Shown: piece by piece, positions 10,998-22,037 of the stretch
How positions within the stretch are numbered: the first letter of the stretch is position 1
Layout of the letters: the number at the start of each line of letters is the position of its first letter
NCBI GenBank assembly: GCA_023055505.1
Contig: JALIRH010000004.1
Span: 50,597,115 to 50,661,114, forward strand
From: Callipepla californica brunnescens
Taxonomy: Eukaryota > Chordata > Aves > Galliformes > Odontophoridae
Direction of reading: 5' to 3'
DNA: 64,000 nt
Notes under the pieces: generated by a model
Databases searched by the model: none
What the model was told of the DNA's origin: nothing
What the model saw: the letters and a program-made list of their open reading frames with translations, nothing else
Position numbers and translations under genes: made by a program

Positions 10998-11192
10998 CAT
11001 AGAATGACAGAATCTTCTGAGTTGGAAGGGACGCTTAAAGGCCATCTGGTTCCATTCCCCTGCAATGAACAGGGACACCCACAGCTCCATCAGGTGCTCA
11101 GAGCTCTTCCCAGCCTGACCTTGAATGTCTGCAGGGATGGGGCATCCAGCGCCTCCATGTGCAACCTGGGCCAGTGCCTCGCTGCCCTTAAT
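10998..11192 (-). mobile_element. CR1 LINE, 3'-end fragment, minus strand
   Basis: tcatagaatgacagaatctt, gagttggaagggacgcttaa, aggccatctggttccattcc, cctgcaatgaacagggacac, ccacagctccatcaggtgct, ctgaccttgaatgtctgcag, ggcatccagcgcctccatgt. This end type (agggacacccacagctccatcaggtgct) recurs at 27812, 31155 and 32664. Confidence 0.9.
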
Positions 11193-11664
11193 CCATGTAG
11201 AGGATCTGACGTCAGGACCAGCCATCATCCCTCGTGTGTGGCTCCAGTCACCTTGGGTATCCCTGACCTGCCCTCTTTGATAACAGATGGAGAAAGCTTT
11301 TTCCAAGCTCCCAATTAGAGGATCCAGATTAAAGATGCTCGTGGAGGTCTCTTGTTGCCAATGTTCTCCAGCCTGTCGAGCTGACCCACTGCATCTTGTG
11401 CTTTCCAGTTTCCCCTGCCACCCATCCATCTCCTGCTTCTAATTACAGGTTTATAATCTCCTAACAGCATCAATATCAAGGGTAATTAGAGGCAGCAAGT
11501 CAGTGATGTGTGTCCACACCTATGGTGTCTGCCCGTCCCACGGAGCTGGATACTCTGGCAGCGGTGTGTTTCAGGACACACAGAATATTCTGGGGATCAG
11601 AGCCACAGAAGTATGAGGTGTGCATTTGCTGCTGGTGAGCCAGCAGTCAGATCCTGAGGAAATT
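11193..11664. other. Unique sequence, no gene recognised
   Basis: Immediately 5' of the CR1 copy at 10998. It includes a short AT-rich island around 11440-11500 (cttctaattacaggtttata, gggtaattagaggcagc). No tandem repeat or coding signal is seen. The 161-codon minus frame across 10944-11429 overlaps the CR1 in antisense register and has no recognised domain. Confidence 0.4.
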
Positions 11665-11715
11665 CACGGAATCAGTAAGGTTGGAAAAGCAGCAACCCAT
11701 CACCACCATTCAATG
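11665..11715 (-). mobile_element. Very short CR1 3' tail, minus strand
   Basis: cacggaatcagtaaggttgg, aaaagcagcaacccatcacc, accattcaatgc matches the terminal ~50 bp of a CR1 subfamily whose complement reads gaatcattaaggttggaaaa ... caacccatcaccaccatgcc. It is one of the shortest retained insertions here. Confidence 0.65.
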
Positions 11716-12125
11716 CTACTTCAGTTTTCTTTGGTCCAGATCTGTTGACAGAGTGCTCTCAGTGGGAATTTTTATGTCTGCACCAAGCATGTGCCAACAC
11801 ATTGGCTTGGGGCCATGGGACTGCTGCTACCAGAGGAGAGGTCATCCTATGTTGTGTCCTTTAAAAGCAAACCATACACACCTGGTTATGGTCCACAGCA
11901 GTGAGGTGGGATGCTGCGGGTTCTCCAACACACTGTAGGGGATTTTGCTGTTTCCTGTGGTCTGGCTGAGCACTGAAACCCTCTAGGGATGGAGATACCA
12001 CCCTAAGACCTGTCCAAAGCCTTACCTGCCTCTAGCAAAGAGGTTTTTCCACTCCTTTCTGCTGACTGCAGGGCACGTGTTCATTAAAGCCCTATAATCC
12101 ATCACGGAATGTTCCTGCTTTTAAT

Positions 12126-12156
12126 AAAAAAAAAAAAAAAAAAGAAAGAAAAAAAG
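12126..12156. repeat. Poly(A)/A-rich tract
   Basis: A run of 18 A at 12126-12143, then gaaagaaaaaaa. The preceding ttaataaa contains AATAAA but abuts the A run, so this need not be a retroposed tail. I did not see a target-site duplication. Confidence 0.85.
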
Positions 12157-13764
12157 GCAGTGCTTAACCCAGATCTCTCTGTATCTGGCCACACCAGGAG
12201 ATGTTCCAAATGCATCAAGCACATGGCCAGTGGAGGTGGCCAACACTGAATCCTACTGGCCCAGTCCCCCACATCTCCCTTTCCGTGCCCTCTTGGCTCA
12301 GTTCCTTACATGCAAAGATATAAATGGTATTTATCAGCTGCTAATCACCTTCCCAGGGCTTTGGGTCCCCTTGGGTGGCCCTGCAATATCCTGCCATCAT
12401 CTGCGAGTGAGCACACTATCCTTGTTGAACACAGCTGAATCCCACCCTGCATGGTCTCCTGATTATGGGATGAGACTGAAATACTTTAGCCCCTTGCAGA
12501 AGACCTGATGGTGGACTCTCCTGGCTTATCTCCCGCAACCCCATGGTGATCAGGAATGGTGCCATCTGCCTTGGTCACCTCCAGAGTTGGTGATGGGGTA
12601 GGTGGACCACGCTGGCTGTACTCCGTGCTCTTACCAGACTTTCATTTTGGGCAGCAGTCTGAAATGCGGATGAAGGTGTCAAGTGAGTGAGTTTTCAAAG
12701 AGCTAACTGTTGCTTCTTATGCACCATGAATGAAGCCCTAAGTAACGGCATAGAAAGATGACATGGAAAAAAAGAGGGGTGTGGGTGTGTGGTTGTGCAC
12801 AGGAGCTGGAATTCTGTGCTTGCGTATATGAGCTGGGATTTTGGCTGACAGTTTCCTATTTGGTGCCGTTTCCTCCTGCTTCTGGGGCTCTTTGGTGCAG
12901 CCCCTTCCAGCCAGCAAACACTTTTCTGAACAGTGTGAAATTCCTCCTGGTCTGAAGCACGTGCACAAGCAAATGGATGGCCATTGCACATACCAAAGCC
13001 AGGGTGAAGAACCCTAGTGAATAGGTGTGGTGCTCTCAGATAAGCCTGAATCATCTGAGAGGGATGGAAAAAAAAAACTCACCTGCAGCTTTGGCCACGT
13101 AACAGGAAAAGCATAGCTCCATGCTCTGTCCACCTCTGTCTATCTCAAAGTGGAAAATCCTGTGCTCCAGGAACTGGCCTTGTTCCTGTCTGTGCTGGAT
13201 AGAAACACTAATGTGTCCCACAGGGAATATCCTGCAAACGTAATCCTGTTTCCCACTGATGAGCCGCCCATCCCAACCAGTGCTGCTGCTGTCTGCTTGA
13301 GCTGGCTGCTGGAGAGAGCTGTCCTAATGATGAACCGATTAACAGAGAGTTTTTGGGAATGGGAACCTATTTGCTTTGGTCCACGCTGGAATTGCTTGAA
13401 AGAAAAACTTTGTCTGTAAGCCTCCACGGCTTTATGATGAATTGTGTGCATGGGTCATTTGGGCTTTTCCCATCGGGCTCAGTGTTGCTCCCATCCCAAG
13501 GACAGCATCGTTTTATTGGTCCTCCAAGTAATTTGCAGTATCTGGGCTACATGCTGCCGCCCTGACTGCATGGGATTATTGGAGTTGCTACCTCTCCAAG
13601 CATTTTGATGCACACAGCCTACAAAAGCACCCAACAACTCAGGTTCTGTTCCTATGATCTATTACAAGCTCATACCCCCAACCAACAATTAGATCCAACC
13701 TGGGCAGACTCAGCATCTCCTCCTCCACTACCAGAACTGAGGCTGACACTGACGATGGCAGCGT

Positions 13765-14110
13765 TTAACCCACGTAATTAACAGCTTTAGCTGGGAGCTG
13801 CCTGGAGGGAGACCGGCGGGATCTGCGTGGTATTTGCGACCCCGCTCCGTGTGTGTGCCTTTGCTTATCGAGGTCCTCTGTGTCTCTGTGTTTAGCAGAT
13901 GTTTCCCTGCACACAATGAGGCTCCTTGCACAAAGGACACCGTCTGCTGCCGTGACAAACGGAATGTTTTTCTTTTTTTCTCGAGAGCAAATATTTGTAA
14001 AATAGAGCAAAAATGGCTCCACAATGGAGTCGTGACTCACTCAGAGCCTATTTGGGATCGTGAGGAATAATTGCTGCACGATGCTGAGTGTGCAGTCCAA
14101 AGGCAGATGT
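13765..14110. promoter_or_regulatory. Possible regulatory block with CpG-bearing and AT-rich halves
   Basis: The left half keeps several CpGs (acccacgtaattaacagc, gggagaccggcgggatctgc, gcgaccccgctccgtgtg, tgcttatcgaggtcctctg). The right half is AT-rich (ctcgagagcaaatatttgta, aatagagcaaaaatggctcc, gtcgtgactcactcagagcc with an AP-1-like TGACTCA, ggaataattgctgcacgatg). No repeat is recognised. Function is speculative. Confidence 0.25.
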
Positions 14111-14458
14111 CTTGTTTTTTTGCTGAAGGAAGAGTATTTGGGAGCAGATATGTGTATGCCCCATTAGATTGTACAGGAATTTTTTATGGCCTCTTTTTCC
14201 TACTATGGCACAGCAGAAATAGAGCAGAACAGATCCCTTCTGCCTCTGAAAGCAGCAGAGGGGCATCTCCTGCTGCCTGGGGGTGGGGGGGTTGCTGTTG
14301 TCCTGCTATTCCTCCCAGCTAGCACGGCAGGACCCTGAATTAAAACAGCCAATTCTTTTGTGTTTAGACTCACAGATGCCGGGCACTCCTCCATTTGTCT
14401 CTGCAGAAGTGAGATTCAGCCCATTCAGTGCATGCCTCGTCCCTGCAGACACCCACGG

Positions 14459-14560
14459 TCAGGGTGGATGGGACTCTGAGCTGGTGGATGGAGCTGTGGG
14501 TTCATCGCGGGGGAGCGGGACCAGGTTGCCTTTAAGGGTCCCTTCCAACTCATGGTGAAG
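14459..14560 (+). mobile_element. CR1 LINE, 3'-end fragment
   Basis: cagggtggatgggactctga, gctggtggatggagctgtgg, gaccaggttgcctttaaggg, tcccttccaactcatggtg. This is the CR1 subfamily with an 'aaggtcccttccaac' end, in sense, with the attctatg tail lost. Confidence 0.75.
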
Positions 14561-16798
14561 GCTCTGAGCACGCTTGGGAGGTGAGATCTACTGGTTCATG
14601 AGCTGACAGGGATGTTTGCTGGAAGAGCAGGATAGACCTGGTGTGCAAACATTTACCCTGCATTGAGCAGGTTAACAGGCACTGGCAGCCCTTGTCTTAT
14701 TTTATTTAATCCTTCAGTCTGGCTCGGCTCATGTTTACTAATTTGAGATGTCTTTTTAAGTTTAGAGCTGTTTCTTCCCTGCCTGTGCTATCTGGAAATA
14801 AGGTTTTAAAAGCCAGAGGATGGGATTGTCCACAGTCCTTGGTCTCTCCTCAACTGCACCACTTGGAACACAGCAGTGATTCTCAGGATCAGCTCTCAGG
14901 GCTGATCCCCTGCTTTGGAGAGGACAAAAAGTGATGGGGAACATATCCAGATGCTGACATCCCCCATGATCATGAAGTAAAATTCTCTTTTAATGAGAAC
15001 CTCCGCAAGTGGAAGCCCAGGTTCACCCAATTTGAGGTTAGGCAGCAGAGGATACTGAACTCACTAGCACGTAGAAGACCCGTGAGGATGCACAGATGTT
15101 GGAGTTTATGGTTGAATCAATCTCAACCCTAAACTGAACTCCTGATTTTGGGTCAGCCTATTCCGAAATTTGGGCAAATATTTCTGGTTTTGGCTAATGT
15201 CCAGTTATGTAGAAGAACAAAGGGTTCTACCCAATGCCCACTGAAATCTTTGATGCAACTTTGAGTTTGCTGGATACCAGGCTGGCTCATGGATGGATGG
15301 TCTTCCAACGGGTGCAGGCTCAATTCTCTTCTCCCTTACCCCTCTGTACAGCCAAAATGGGACCAAGGGAAAAGTCTTTTTTATGGATGTGAATTGGTAA
15401 TCTGGAAAAGGCAGCACATCCATCCCATCCTGGGGAACAACCAGTGTACAGCAGACTCCAATTGCAATCTCAATTACATTAGACACCTTTTGTAGGCATT
15501 TTCTTGCATTCTCACCTTGGTGTCTTTCTCTACACTGACAAACAAAGCTCCTTCTTTCCAAGTCATGAGGGGGGCTTAAACTGGAGAGCTAATTGACTCC
15601 ACCAGAGAAAGACACTTTTACGGTGCATTATTTTTTTTTGCTTTAAAACCAGTCTAAAATAATGAGAGTCGTGAAAGGATATGCCCTAAACCATAAAATG
15701 CACTTACTGCAGTTGTATGATAAATCAGGGAAGGACATGCTTGCTTCTTCCTAAGGAACTGCAGAGAGCTGGACAAGGAGTCGAGCGAGCAGATTGATTT
15801 CTGGCGTGCTGTACGCTCCCAGCTGGGGTGAAGAATTAGCACAGGTCAAATTGCTCACAAACCTCTGTCAAGGAATATATATAAGCCTAGCCTGAATGTT
15901 AGCCTAACGGGAAAGAACCTGAGCTCTGTGGTTCTGCTACGTTCCAGCATGGGTGATTTCCTTAGTGACATGCTCTCCTTGTTCCTGTATCATGGTGCTG
16001 CTTTTTTGCATCTCTCTTTTTTCCACTAAATGAGCAAGGGTCTCCTTAAATAACATGATGTCCCCGCAAGGGCTGGTGTCAGGGCAGCAAAAGGGCAGGA
16101 GCTGCCTCTCTACTCCTCATGGCACTGAGATGCTCAGCTCTCAGCCACCAAATATAATTTTCCTTTGGGTAATGCAATAGCGCATGGAAGAGCCTATTAT
16201 TGGCCAGTATTGAGAGACTCAGCAAACACTAATTGGACAAACGAGGCTCGAGGGATTCGCAGGCTAAGCAGATGAATATGCAATTGGGGAAAAAAGGCAA
16301 ATGAGGCTCTGATGCACTCTGAAGGGCACCTGGGATGGTGTTGTGCTCCTGAAAACAAAGCGACGCATGGAAACAGAGCCCTTCCTGCTTGTGAGTCCTC
16401 TCCCACTGCTGCTTCCTGAGGAGCATCTCTGCTGAGTGCTTCACTGTGGGGATGTGCTGTGCAGCAGGTATTGGGAAACGTTTCCCAGGCTCATGGTGTC
16501 CTTCTCATCCACATCAACCAATGGGGACAGTTTGCTGTTGACCATCTGTGTTGGGCTCTGGGAAGCAGGAGGAGAGGGAGGGAAGAAGAGGAAAAAACAG
16601 CAAAGGAAAAGTGGAAAAGTAAGGTTCCTTTTTTCCTTTCTTTCTGGAAGCTATTCCTTGCAGCTGTAGAACATGAGCACGTCCTGCTTGTCCTGCCCTT
16701 CCATAAGCCCAGCCATGCTCACCAGCAAGGTGGATGATGGCACGCGAAGGCACGACAAAGCCCCAGACGGGAGAGGTTTTATGGCTCAGGGGAGGCTG
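14561..16798. other. Unique sequence, no gene recognised
   Basis: Over 2.2 kb of non-repeat DNA. It contains AT-rich stretches (14695-14770, 15590-15665, 15860-15910) and one candidate regulatory block (16130-16320). It also has a purine-rich stretch at 16561-16625 (many gga/aaa steps) opposite short frames. The 118-codon minus frame at 15205-15561 has no recognised domain. Confidence 0.45.
16130..16320. promoter_or_regulatory. Candidate conserved non-coding block
   Basis: Repeat-free AT-rich block: caaatataattttcctttgg, taatgcaatagcgcatgg, agcctattattggccagtat, gagactcagcaaacactaat, tgaatatgcaattgggg. It combines octamer-like (atgcaat), CCAAT/TAAT-like and MAF/AP-1-like (actcagca) cores in under 200 bp. 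Confidence 0.35.
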
Positions 16799-17035
16799 AT
16801 CGTAGAATCATTAAGGTTGGAGAAGGCCACTAATATCATCAGCCCACAACCACTGTGCCTACTAAACCACGTCACACAAACCATGTTACCCGCTGATGGC
16901 AACATCTCATATCTGTGCCACACTGTACTCGCCCCTTGATTTCTAATATGCACACGTGGCTGTGAGATTGCTTAAAAACTGTGTTTTGAATGCTTCCAGC
17001 CATAACTGTTCACCAGTTCACTTTTTTTTTTCCTT
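16799..17035 (-). mobile_element. CR1 LINE, 3'-end fragment, minus strand
   Basis: gatcgtagaatcattaaggt, tggagaaggccactaatatc, atcagcccacaaccactgtg, cctactaaaccacgtcacac. The distal part (16975-17035, tgttttgaatgcttccagcc, tgttcaccagttcac) is diverged but collinear with the next CR1 block, so that boundary is less certain. Confidence 0.75.
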
Positions 17036-17057
17036 GACAAATGCCCTTTCCAGCAAT

Positions 17058-17115
17058 TGAGTTGGAACGTGACGATCTTTAAGGTCCCTTCCAATCTAAG
17101 CCATTCTATGACTTC
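17058..17115 (+). mobile_element. CR1 LINE, 3'-tail fragment
   Basis: gagttggaacgtgacgatct, ttaaggtcccttccaatcta, agccattctatgacttc. Sense CR1 end with one intact attctatg unit. It lies head-to-head with the minus-strand copy at 16799-17035, about 20 bp away. Confidence 0.85.
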
Positions 17116-17159
17116 TTTGACTCTCCATGGCTAGGTCTTGCTCCGTGACCAGAGCATGA

Positions 17160-17575
17160 GGCTACTGCCATAAAATGAATAATAACACGTTGAGTTCAAT
17201 CATCATCTGGGGCTGATTACTGCTGGTCCTGCAGCACTTGGACATAACACCACAAATGCCCCTGCGAGGAAGGCCAAGAAATGACGGATAGCATCATGTA
17301 AGTTATTGCCAACCCTTCTCATAGCGAAAAGTGCTCCTTGCTGGAGTTTGGATGATAAATCACTCTGTTTTTCTGTAGTGCATTAGCACTTGCTATCAGA
17401 GGTCAGGCCAGAGAATAACCCTCTCGCTCTAATTGACATGCAAAGCTACCCCTGTGTATTAATTTGGCTGGGGGCTGAACTTGGAGCTCTGGCACTGAGA
17501 TCAGAAAAATGGAGAGCGGTAAATCTGCGGTAAATTGCCTAGATATTTATAGGCTCTCCCGTGCAATATGTTTAT
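17160..17575. promoter_or_regulatory. Possible regulatory block
   Basis: AT-rich, repeat-free: gccataaaatgaataataac, catcatctggggctgattac, gatgataaatcactctgttt, cgctctaattgacatgcaaa, gtgtattaatttggctgg, ggtaaattgcctagatattt. Several TAAT-type cores and atgcaaa occur. Lower confidence than the 20-kb block because motifs are more dispersed. Confidence 0.28.
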
Positions 17576-17577
17576 TT

Positions 17578-17594
17578 AAAAAAAAAAAAAAAAA
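17578..17594. repeat. Poly(A) tract
   Basis: 17 uninterrupted A after tgtttattt, followed by gaaatgc. No upstream AATAAA in the plus sense and no recognised retroposed body, so probably a simple homopolymer expansion. Confidence 0.85.
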
Positions 17595-17785
17595 GAAATG
17601 CTACAAGCCATAGGGTGGTGTGGCTTTCTGCCAGCAGCCCGGGTCAAAAAGTGCAGTGTCGTCTGGCAGGAGGAGGAAATACAGCACGGTGTTAGCTTCC
17701 AGATGGGAGAGGAGTTCGCCTTCTGTGTTTGTGTGGCTTTAAAAACAAATGGGTTGGTTTGAGCCTTCGGGTGCATCCAGTTGTG

Positions 17786-17922
17786 AGGACGTCACCATCC
17801 CTGGAGGTGTTCAAGAACTGTGGAAATATGGCTCTGAGGGACATGGGCAGTGGGTGCGGTGGGGGTGGGCTGGGGTTGGACTCAGAGGTCTTTTCCAACC
17901 ACTTTGATGCTATGGTTCAACA
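17786..17922 (+). mobile_element. CR1 LINE, 3'-end fragment
   Basis: gacgtcaccatccctggagg, tgttcaagaactgtggaaat, gctctgagggacatgggcag, ggtgggggtgggctggggtt, ggtcttttccaaccactttg. Well-preserved sense CR1 end, 5'-truncated just before the gtcaccatccctgg block. Confidence 0.9.
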
Positions 17923-19369
17923 TCTGAGTACCTCCCTCTGCAGCCCAGATGGGCAGAAGCAAAGAGAAATGGCATGACTGAAAGGAGCTCTGCATCAGGT
18001 CTTCCAGAATAATGGGAGCAGTCAAAACGAGGGAAACATAATGAGAAGGGCTGATGTAAACAGAGCTGTTTCTTCCTACACATCTCTCTAGCTAGCTGCT
18101 CTCATTAAGTATCTCTGTATCCAAGGGCTTCCAACAGTTATTTTCTCTGTGTACTTCTCTTTGGAGGAGGACTGCAACTAATTGATGCTGGGCTTCGTTA
18201 GCTTTCCTACGAGGAGTTAATGACGTGCCTCTGGCCAGGCTGTGTGCAGGCACAGGCTTGCAGGATATGGGTGATTCCATATGAGCAGCTCTTGCAGTGA
18301 GGGTGGATGGGGCAGTATCCTTTGGGGATGGGTATTGGTCTGAACCAGAAATATGGGACATTGTCACTTTTTTGGGGGGAGCAGGAATGTGCTGGATTTG
18401 ATTTTGTCTTCAGAAATAGCCTTTCCATCCAAGACATCTGTGCAGGTCCAAGACCTGGAGTGTCTGCTTGACCTGTTTTTCTATTTTTGACCTATTTTGC
18501 TACTTTTCTCACCCGAGTCACACGCCATTCTGATCACATTGCGTGTGAGACGCATCACAAGCCGCTGCACAGTCAGGCCTGCAACACCCCCTCATGTGCT
18601 CCCTCCTTGCTTCCCCCATTGTAATTAAAGCACAAGGGCTTGATTACATCCTGGTAACCCCCAGTACTCCCACAGCCTGTTCGTGTTGGCAAGCAAGGCT
18701 GACAGGTTGAAGAAAAAGCAGCCTGGCTGCCTCTCCCTGTGCTGCAGCACACACACCAGCAGGCTGTTAGCTGATGGTAGTGATGATGATTATTATTTTG
18801 ATGATGATTATTTTGATTATTGTTATTATTATTATTGCTGCTATTGCAATTATAGCGTTCCCAACCTCAAGATACGCTGCAGCTGATGCAAGCCTGAGTG
18901 CAGAGCACAAAGGGGCTGCAGCAGCACTGAGCAGATGCTGGGGTTGGGGCCGTGCATTTGTCTTTGAGCCCTGGGACAGCACGTGATGGATGAGCCCTGG
19001 CTGCGGGATACTTGCCTTCACTGCTGCCCTGAGTGTGACTTTTCTGGGTGACTTGCTCCATTGTCCTGTTTTCGCCTCTTGAGAGGGACCATAACCCTGT
19101 CCTACCAGCCCCGTGTGCCTGTTTCCTTATCTATAAAATAAAGCCAAATGCAAGTTTTCCTCCAGCCCTCCTCCTCACAGCTGATGCACTGGGGAGCAGC
19201 TGGTGTAGAAACACATTTATGGAGCCTGGTGTGCAGTGAAAGTCACCCCTGGTGGGCAGCTCAGATGACATATTGGCTGACGTTGAAGGAAGTCTGCTCC
19301 TGACTCCAGCAAGCCAAGGTGTTGCCCACTCATCCTGGTGGCTTGCTCAGAGCAGTAGGTGAGTTATTG
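17923..19369. other. Unique sequence with a GAT/ATT microsatellite
   Basis: No gene recognised. Contains the trinucleotide tract at 18773-18854. The stretch 18475-18560 has a thymidine-rich start and then CpG-bearing DNA. Minus frames of 76-91 codons at 18092-18437 have no motif. Confidence 0.45.
18773..18854. repeat. GAT/ATT trinucleotide microsatellite
   Basis: About 80 bp of imperfect trinucleotides: gatggtagtgatgatgatta, ttattttgatgatgattatt, then ttgattattgttattattat with attgctgct at the end. It is open as an acidic/Tyr-rich peptide on one strand and an Ile-rich one on the other. Both are artefacts of the repeat. Confidence 0.9.
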
Positions 19370-19528
19370 GCCCAGGCTGCACAGGGAGTGGTGGAGTCAG
19401 TCCCTGGAGGTGTTCCAGAATGCTGGAGGCATGGCACTGAGAGACATGGTCAGTGGGCATGGTGGGGGTGGGCTGGGGTGGGGGATTTTGGAAGTATTTC
19501 CCAACCTTAATGATGATAGGATTCAGTA
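19370..19528 (+). mobile_element. CR1 LINE, 3'-end fragment
   Basis: gcccaggctgcacagggagt, ggtggagtcagtccctggag, gtgttccagaatgctggagg, catggtgggggtgggctggg, gaagtatttcccaaccttaa, tgatgataggattc. Sense CR1; the tail has drifted from attctatg. Confidence 0.88.
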
Positions 19529-20029
19529 GTCACTCTGAACCTTTTTGAAGACAAACGCTCCTGTATTAGTGACCATCAGGAAGGCTATGTGCCCCACGTT
19601 TCAAGGTTTAAGGTGATGAACAAGCCCAGGCATGTCTTTAGATGCTCTCTGATCTCAGCCAACATCCTCTGCCTCCAGTCACACTCCACCTACGGGTGTT
19701 TTCTGACCCAGGCTTCCAGGTTGTGGTCATTGCTTAAGTGCAAAAAGAACAAGGACTGCATTGCCTTCACATTGTGCATCCTGCTGGGACATGACAAAGC
19801 ATCCTAGAGGACTCTATTTAACTGAAACACCAGCAAATGGAATTTCTGGAAGATCATCAGAGGTTCTCATAAACCAATTACCCCATTTTCCCATGTTTTA
19901 CACTTCCAAATCCTTTGGAGTTTTTTTTCATTTCTTGTTTAACCTTTTCTTTAGTACATGTTATTTTGGAGCTGATTTCAGGGGAATACTTATGGGCCAA
20001 GCTTGTTCGTAGTTATGACTGGCTTGCTT
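19529..20029. other. Unique sequence, no gene recognised
   Basis: About 500 bp leading into the AT-rich block at 20.03 kb. A short T run lies at 19921-19928. Short plus frames at 19589-20012 lack motifs. Confidence 0.4.
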
Positions 20030-20640
20030 ACAAATTACCCTTTAATCAACAGATTTAATATTAATTAATAATTCATAGACTGCTCTTAGGATAAAATTGC
20101 ATAATAATGTCTTTGATGCAGCCCAAAGTGTCCATTGTAGATGGCATAAAATGTTAATTAGCAGGAAAATGCAGTTAGGAGAAAACTCTTTTAATTATGT
20201 AATAGGCCTCATTACAATGGGTAATCAACAATGCTTCCAAATTAGCCCACTGGTAGCATTTATCTATATATAGCAAATAAACTTTTGTTTGCAGAAAATG
20301 TGTTTGAATAGTCAGCTCCTTAATTGGTGTCAGGCTGCTTATAAGTCGCTGCAATCCCTCCCCAACATTCTGAGAAGGACCACTCTGCTGAATGGGCCGC
20401 ATGTAAAGCTTAGGGAATAATGGGGAAAATTGTTCACAAATATTTGTTGAGATATGCAAGCAAATTTCAATTCGACCTTTCTTAGGACCCTCATCTGAAT
20501 ATTGGAGCTTTTTGCTGACAGCGGTGCCCAGAGAAAAATGTAAAGCATCGGTGCATGAATATCCCTTGAATTTCACATTGTACAGTAGCTCGCATGACTC
20601 ACGCTGTCTGCTTTGTTGGGAAGTTGCATAAATCACCCTG
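20030..20640. promoter_or_regulatory. Strong candidate conserved non-coding element
   Basis: The most enhancer-like block in the window: over 600 bp, AT-rich and free of repeats. Dense homeodomain-type cores: accctttaatcaacagattt, aatattaattaataattcat, atgttaattagcaggaaaat, cttttaattatgtaatagg, gggtaatcaacaatgcttcc (also a SOX-like ACAATG), ctccttaattggtgtcagg. AP-1-like catgactcacg lies near the right end. A 153-codon minus-strand frame spans 20175-20636 but has no recognisable domain and a composition set by AT-rich DNA. Enhancer identity is inferred from motif grammar. Confidence 0.45.
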
Positions 20641-21269
20641 TCGAGTGACTACAGACCAGGTCATGTGGCCAATAATGGCCAAAGCCAGACGGGAAGGAGC
20701 TTGAGGAGCAGAAGCCTCAGTCGTAATGGCCATCCCCAGGTGACTTGTGTAGGACACTCCATTGAAATGACTTTTTTTTCCTTCTGGGATGTCTGAAATG
20801 AGTCAAGCCACCCAAGGTCAAATCCACATCTACAGCTGTGTCTAGAAGGATATCGCTGTTTCCATTGGGAGCTGAGGAGATATCTGGGCTTTCTTCAGGT
20901 GGATGGGCTATCCTTATTTCTCCCTAATCTCAGCCATATTACTTCCTTTATGTGCAGCTGTGGTCCAGCTGGATCCAGCTCAGACCTTCCAGGCAGGGCT
21001 GGTGGATTTATCATGGTGTATCCCCTGTCCAGCCCAGCAAACCTTCATCTTTCACCACAGATACTTAGTAGAGATAATAAGAGTCTGCAGTCAGTTGCTA
21101 CGCACTACTTACGGCCGCTGGTGTCCCTTGGATGGACGGCATGAATCCTTGGGATCTGACGACCTTTACTTGTTCTCTGTGCTCCTGCTTGTAATTCTCC
21201 TTTTAGTGCCGTACAATACAGATAGCCTGAGTTTATCCATGTTGTCAAACAGACGGGCACTCTATTATT
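20641..21269. other. Unique spacer between two AT-rich blocks
   Basis: Mixed-composition DNA with an 8-T run near 20771. A 122-codon plus frame at 20903-21271 ends in a hydrophobic stretch (LYLFSVLLLVILLLVPYN) that could look like a membrane helix. It has no family match I recognise, and an overlapping frame is equally open, so I do not call a gene. Confidence 0.4.
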
Positions 21270-21560
21270 AGATTTGTTCTAGCAGACACCTAGCTATATT
21301 GGCCGAATGTAATTGATAGTCTCTACAATCTGTGGACACAGATTTCTGCCTCCTTCGGTGTCTGGTCATTTCTATTCATTTCATCTCTGGAATCTAATGT
21401 AATAAAATTATAAAAGGCTCTAACTCCTCAGCACTTAATCAGCTTAGTATGAGAGAATTACATCAGCAGCCCTTAGGTGTACTTTATCCTGCAAAGGAAA
21501 TCTCACATTAGGAGACAATCTCATTATTTTGACTACTAAGGATTGCGTGAATTTCTTAAG
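21270..21560. promoter_or_regulatory. Candidate conserved non-coding block
   Basis: Repeat-free AT-rich block: tggccgaatgtaattgatag, ctaatgtaataaaattataa, gcacttaatcagcttagtat, gagaattacatcagcagccc, acaatctcattattttgact. It sits 630 bp from the 20.0-20.6 kb block, so the two may form one regulatory module. Confidence 0.38.
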
Positions 21561-21919
21561 AGCCGCCAAGAGTACGAAGAGTTTAGACAGCTGTGTCTTC
21601 ATTTATAGCAGACAAAGAGCAGGAGGAGTTTGATTTGCCAGCAAGGGCAGTGAGACATGCAGCCTGGACCCACAGCCAGCATCCTGAATCCTTTATGAAG
21701 GTCTCCCAGAGATCCAGGGTGCTAAGCAAGACCCTGTTTAGAGGTAGGCAGGGACATGCAGAGCTATACCTGCTGCTGCTCAAGGTGATTTTCATGCTTA
21801 CTGGCCCTAGGTTCATCAAAGGACCTACCAGGATAATGATCCTGCTTTCCTCATGAAAATGATGCAGGTGCCTCTTCCCTCCTCCGTCCCTTCACCTCGG
21901 CTTCTAGAAAATATCCCCC
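21561..21919. other. Unique sequence, no gene recognised
   Basis: Spacer before a CR1 tail. Open frames exist on both strands over 21583-21856, which indicates non-coding DNA rather than an exon. Confidence 0.4.
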
Positions 21920-22037
21920 TGGTGATGCATTGGCACAGCTGCCAGTGGGCACGGTGGGGGTTGGTTGGGTTTGGGCATCTTGGAGGCCCTTTCCAACCAC
22001 TCAACCTGAACGGTTCTGTGGCTCTGTGCTTCTATAC
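21920..22037 (+). mobile_element. CR1 LINE fragment with internal deletion
   Basis: tggtgatgcattggcacagc, tgccagtgggcacggtgggg, gttggttgggtttgggcatc, ttggaggccctttccaacca, gaacggttctgtggctctgt. About 80 bp between the 'gcacagctgcc' and 'agtgggca' blocks are missing relative to the other copies. Confidence 0.85.

Larger units (their letters stand above)
11716..14458. other. Unique sequence, no gene recognised
   Basis: About 2.7 kb with no recognisable CR1. It contains an A-rich tract (12126-12156) and a candidate regulatory block (13765-14110), listed separately. Reading frames of up to 119 codons occur on both strands over 12695-13565 without motifs. Confidence 0.45.

Noticed and set aside
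12126..12156. Processed retrocopy ending in this A tract
   Set aside because: AATAAA abuts the A run, no body or target-site duplication could be delimited, and the upstream sequence shows no exon-like features.
18774..19021. Acidic or Ile-rich peptides near 18.8 kb
   Set aside because: Entirely translated GAT/ATT microsatellite.
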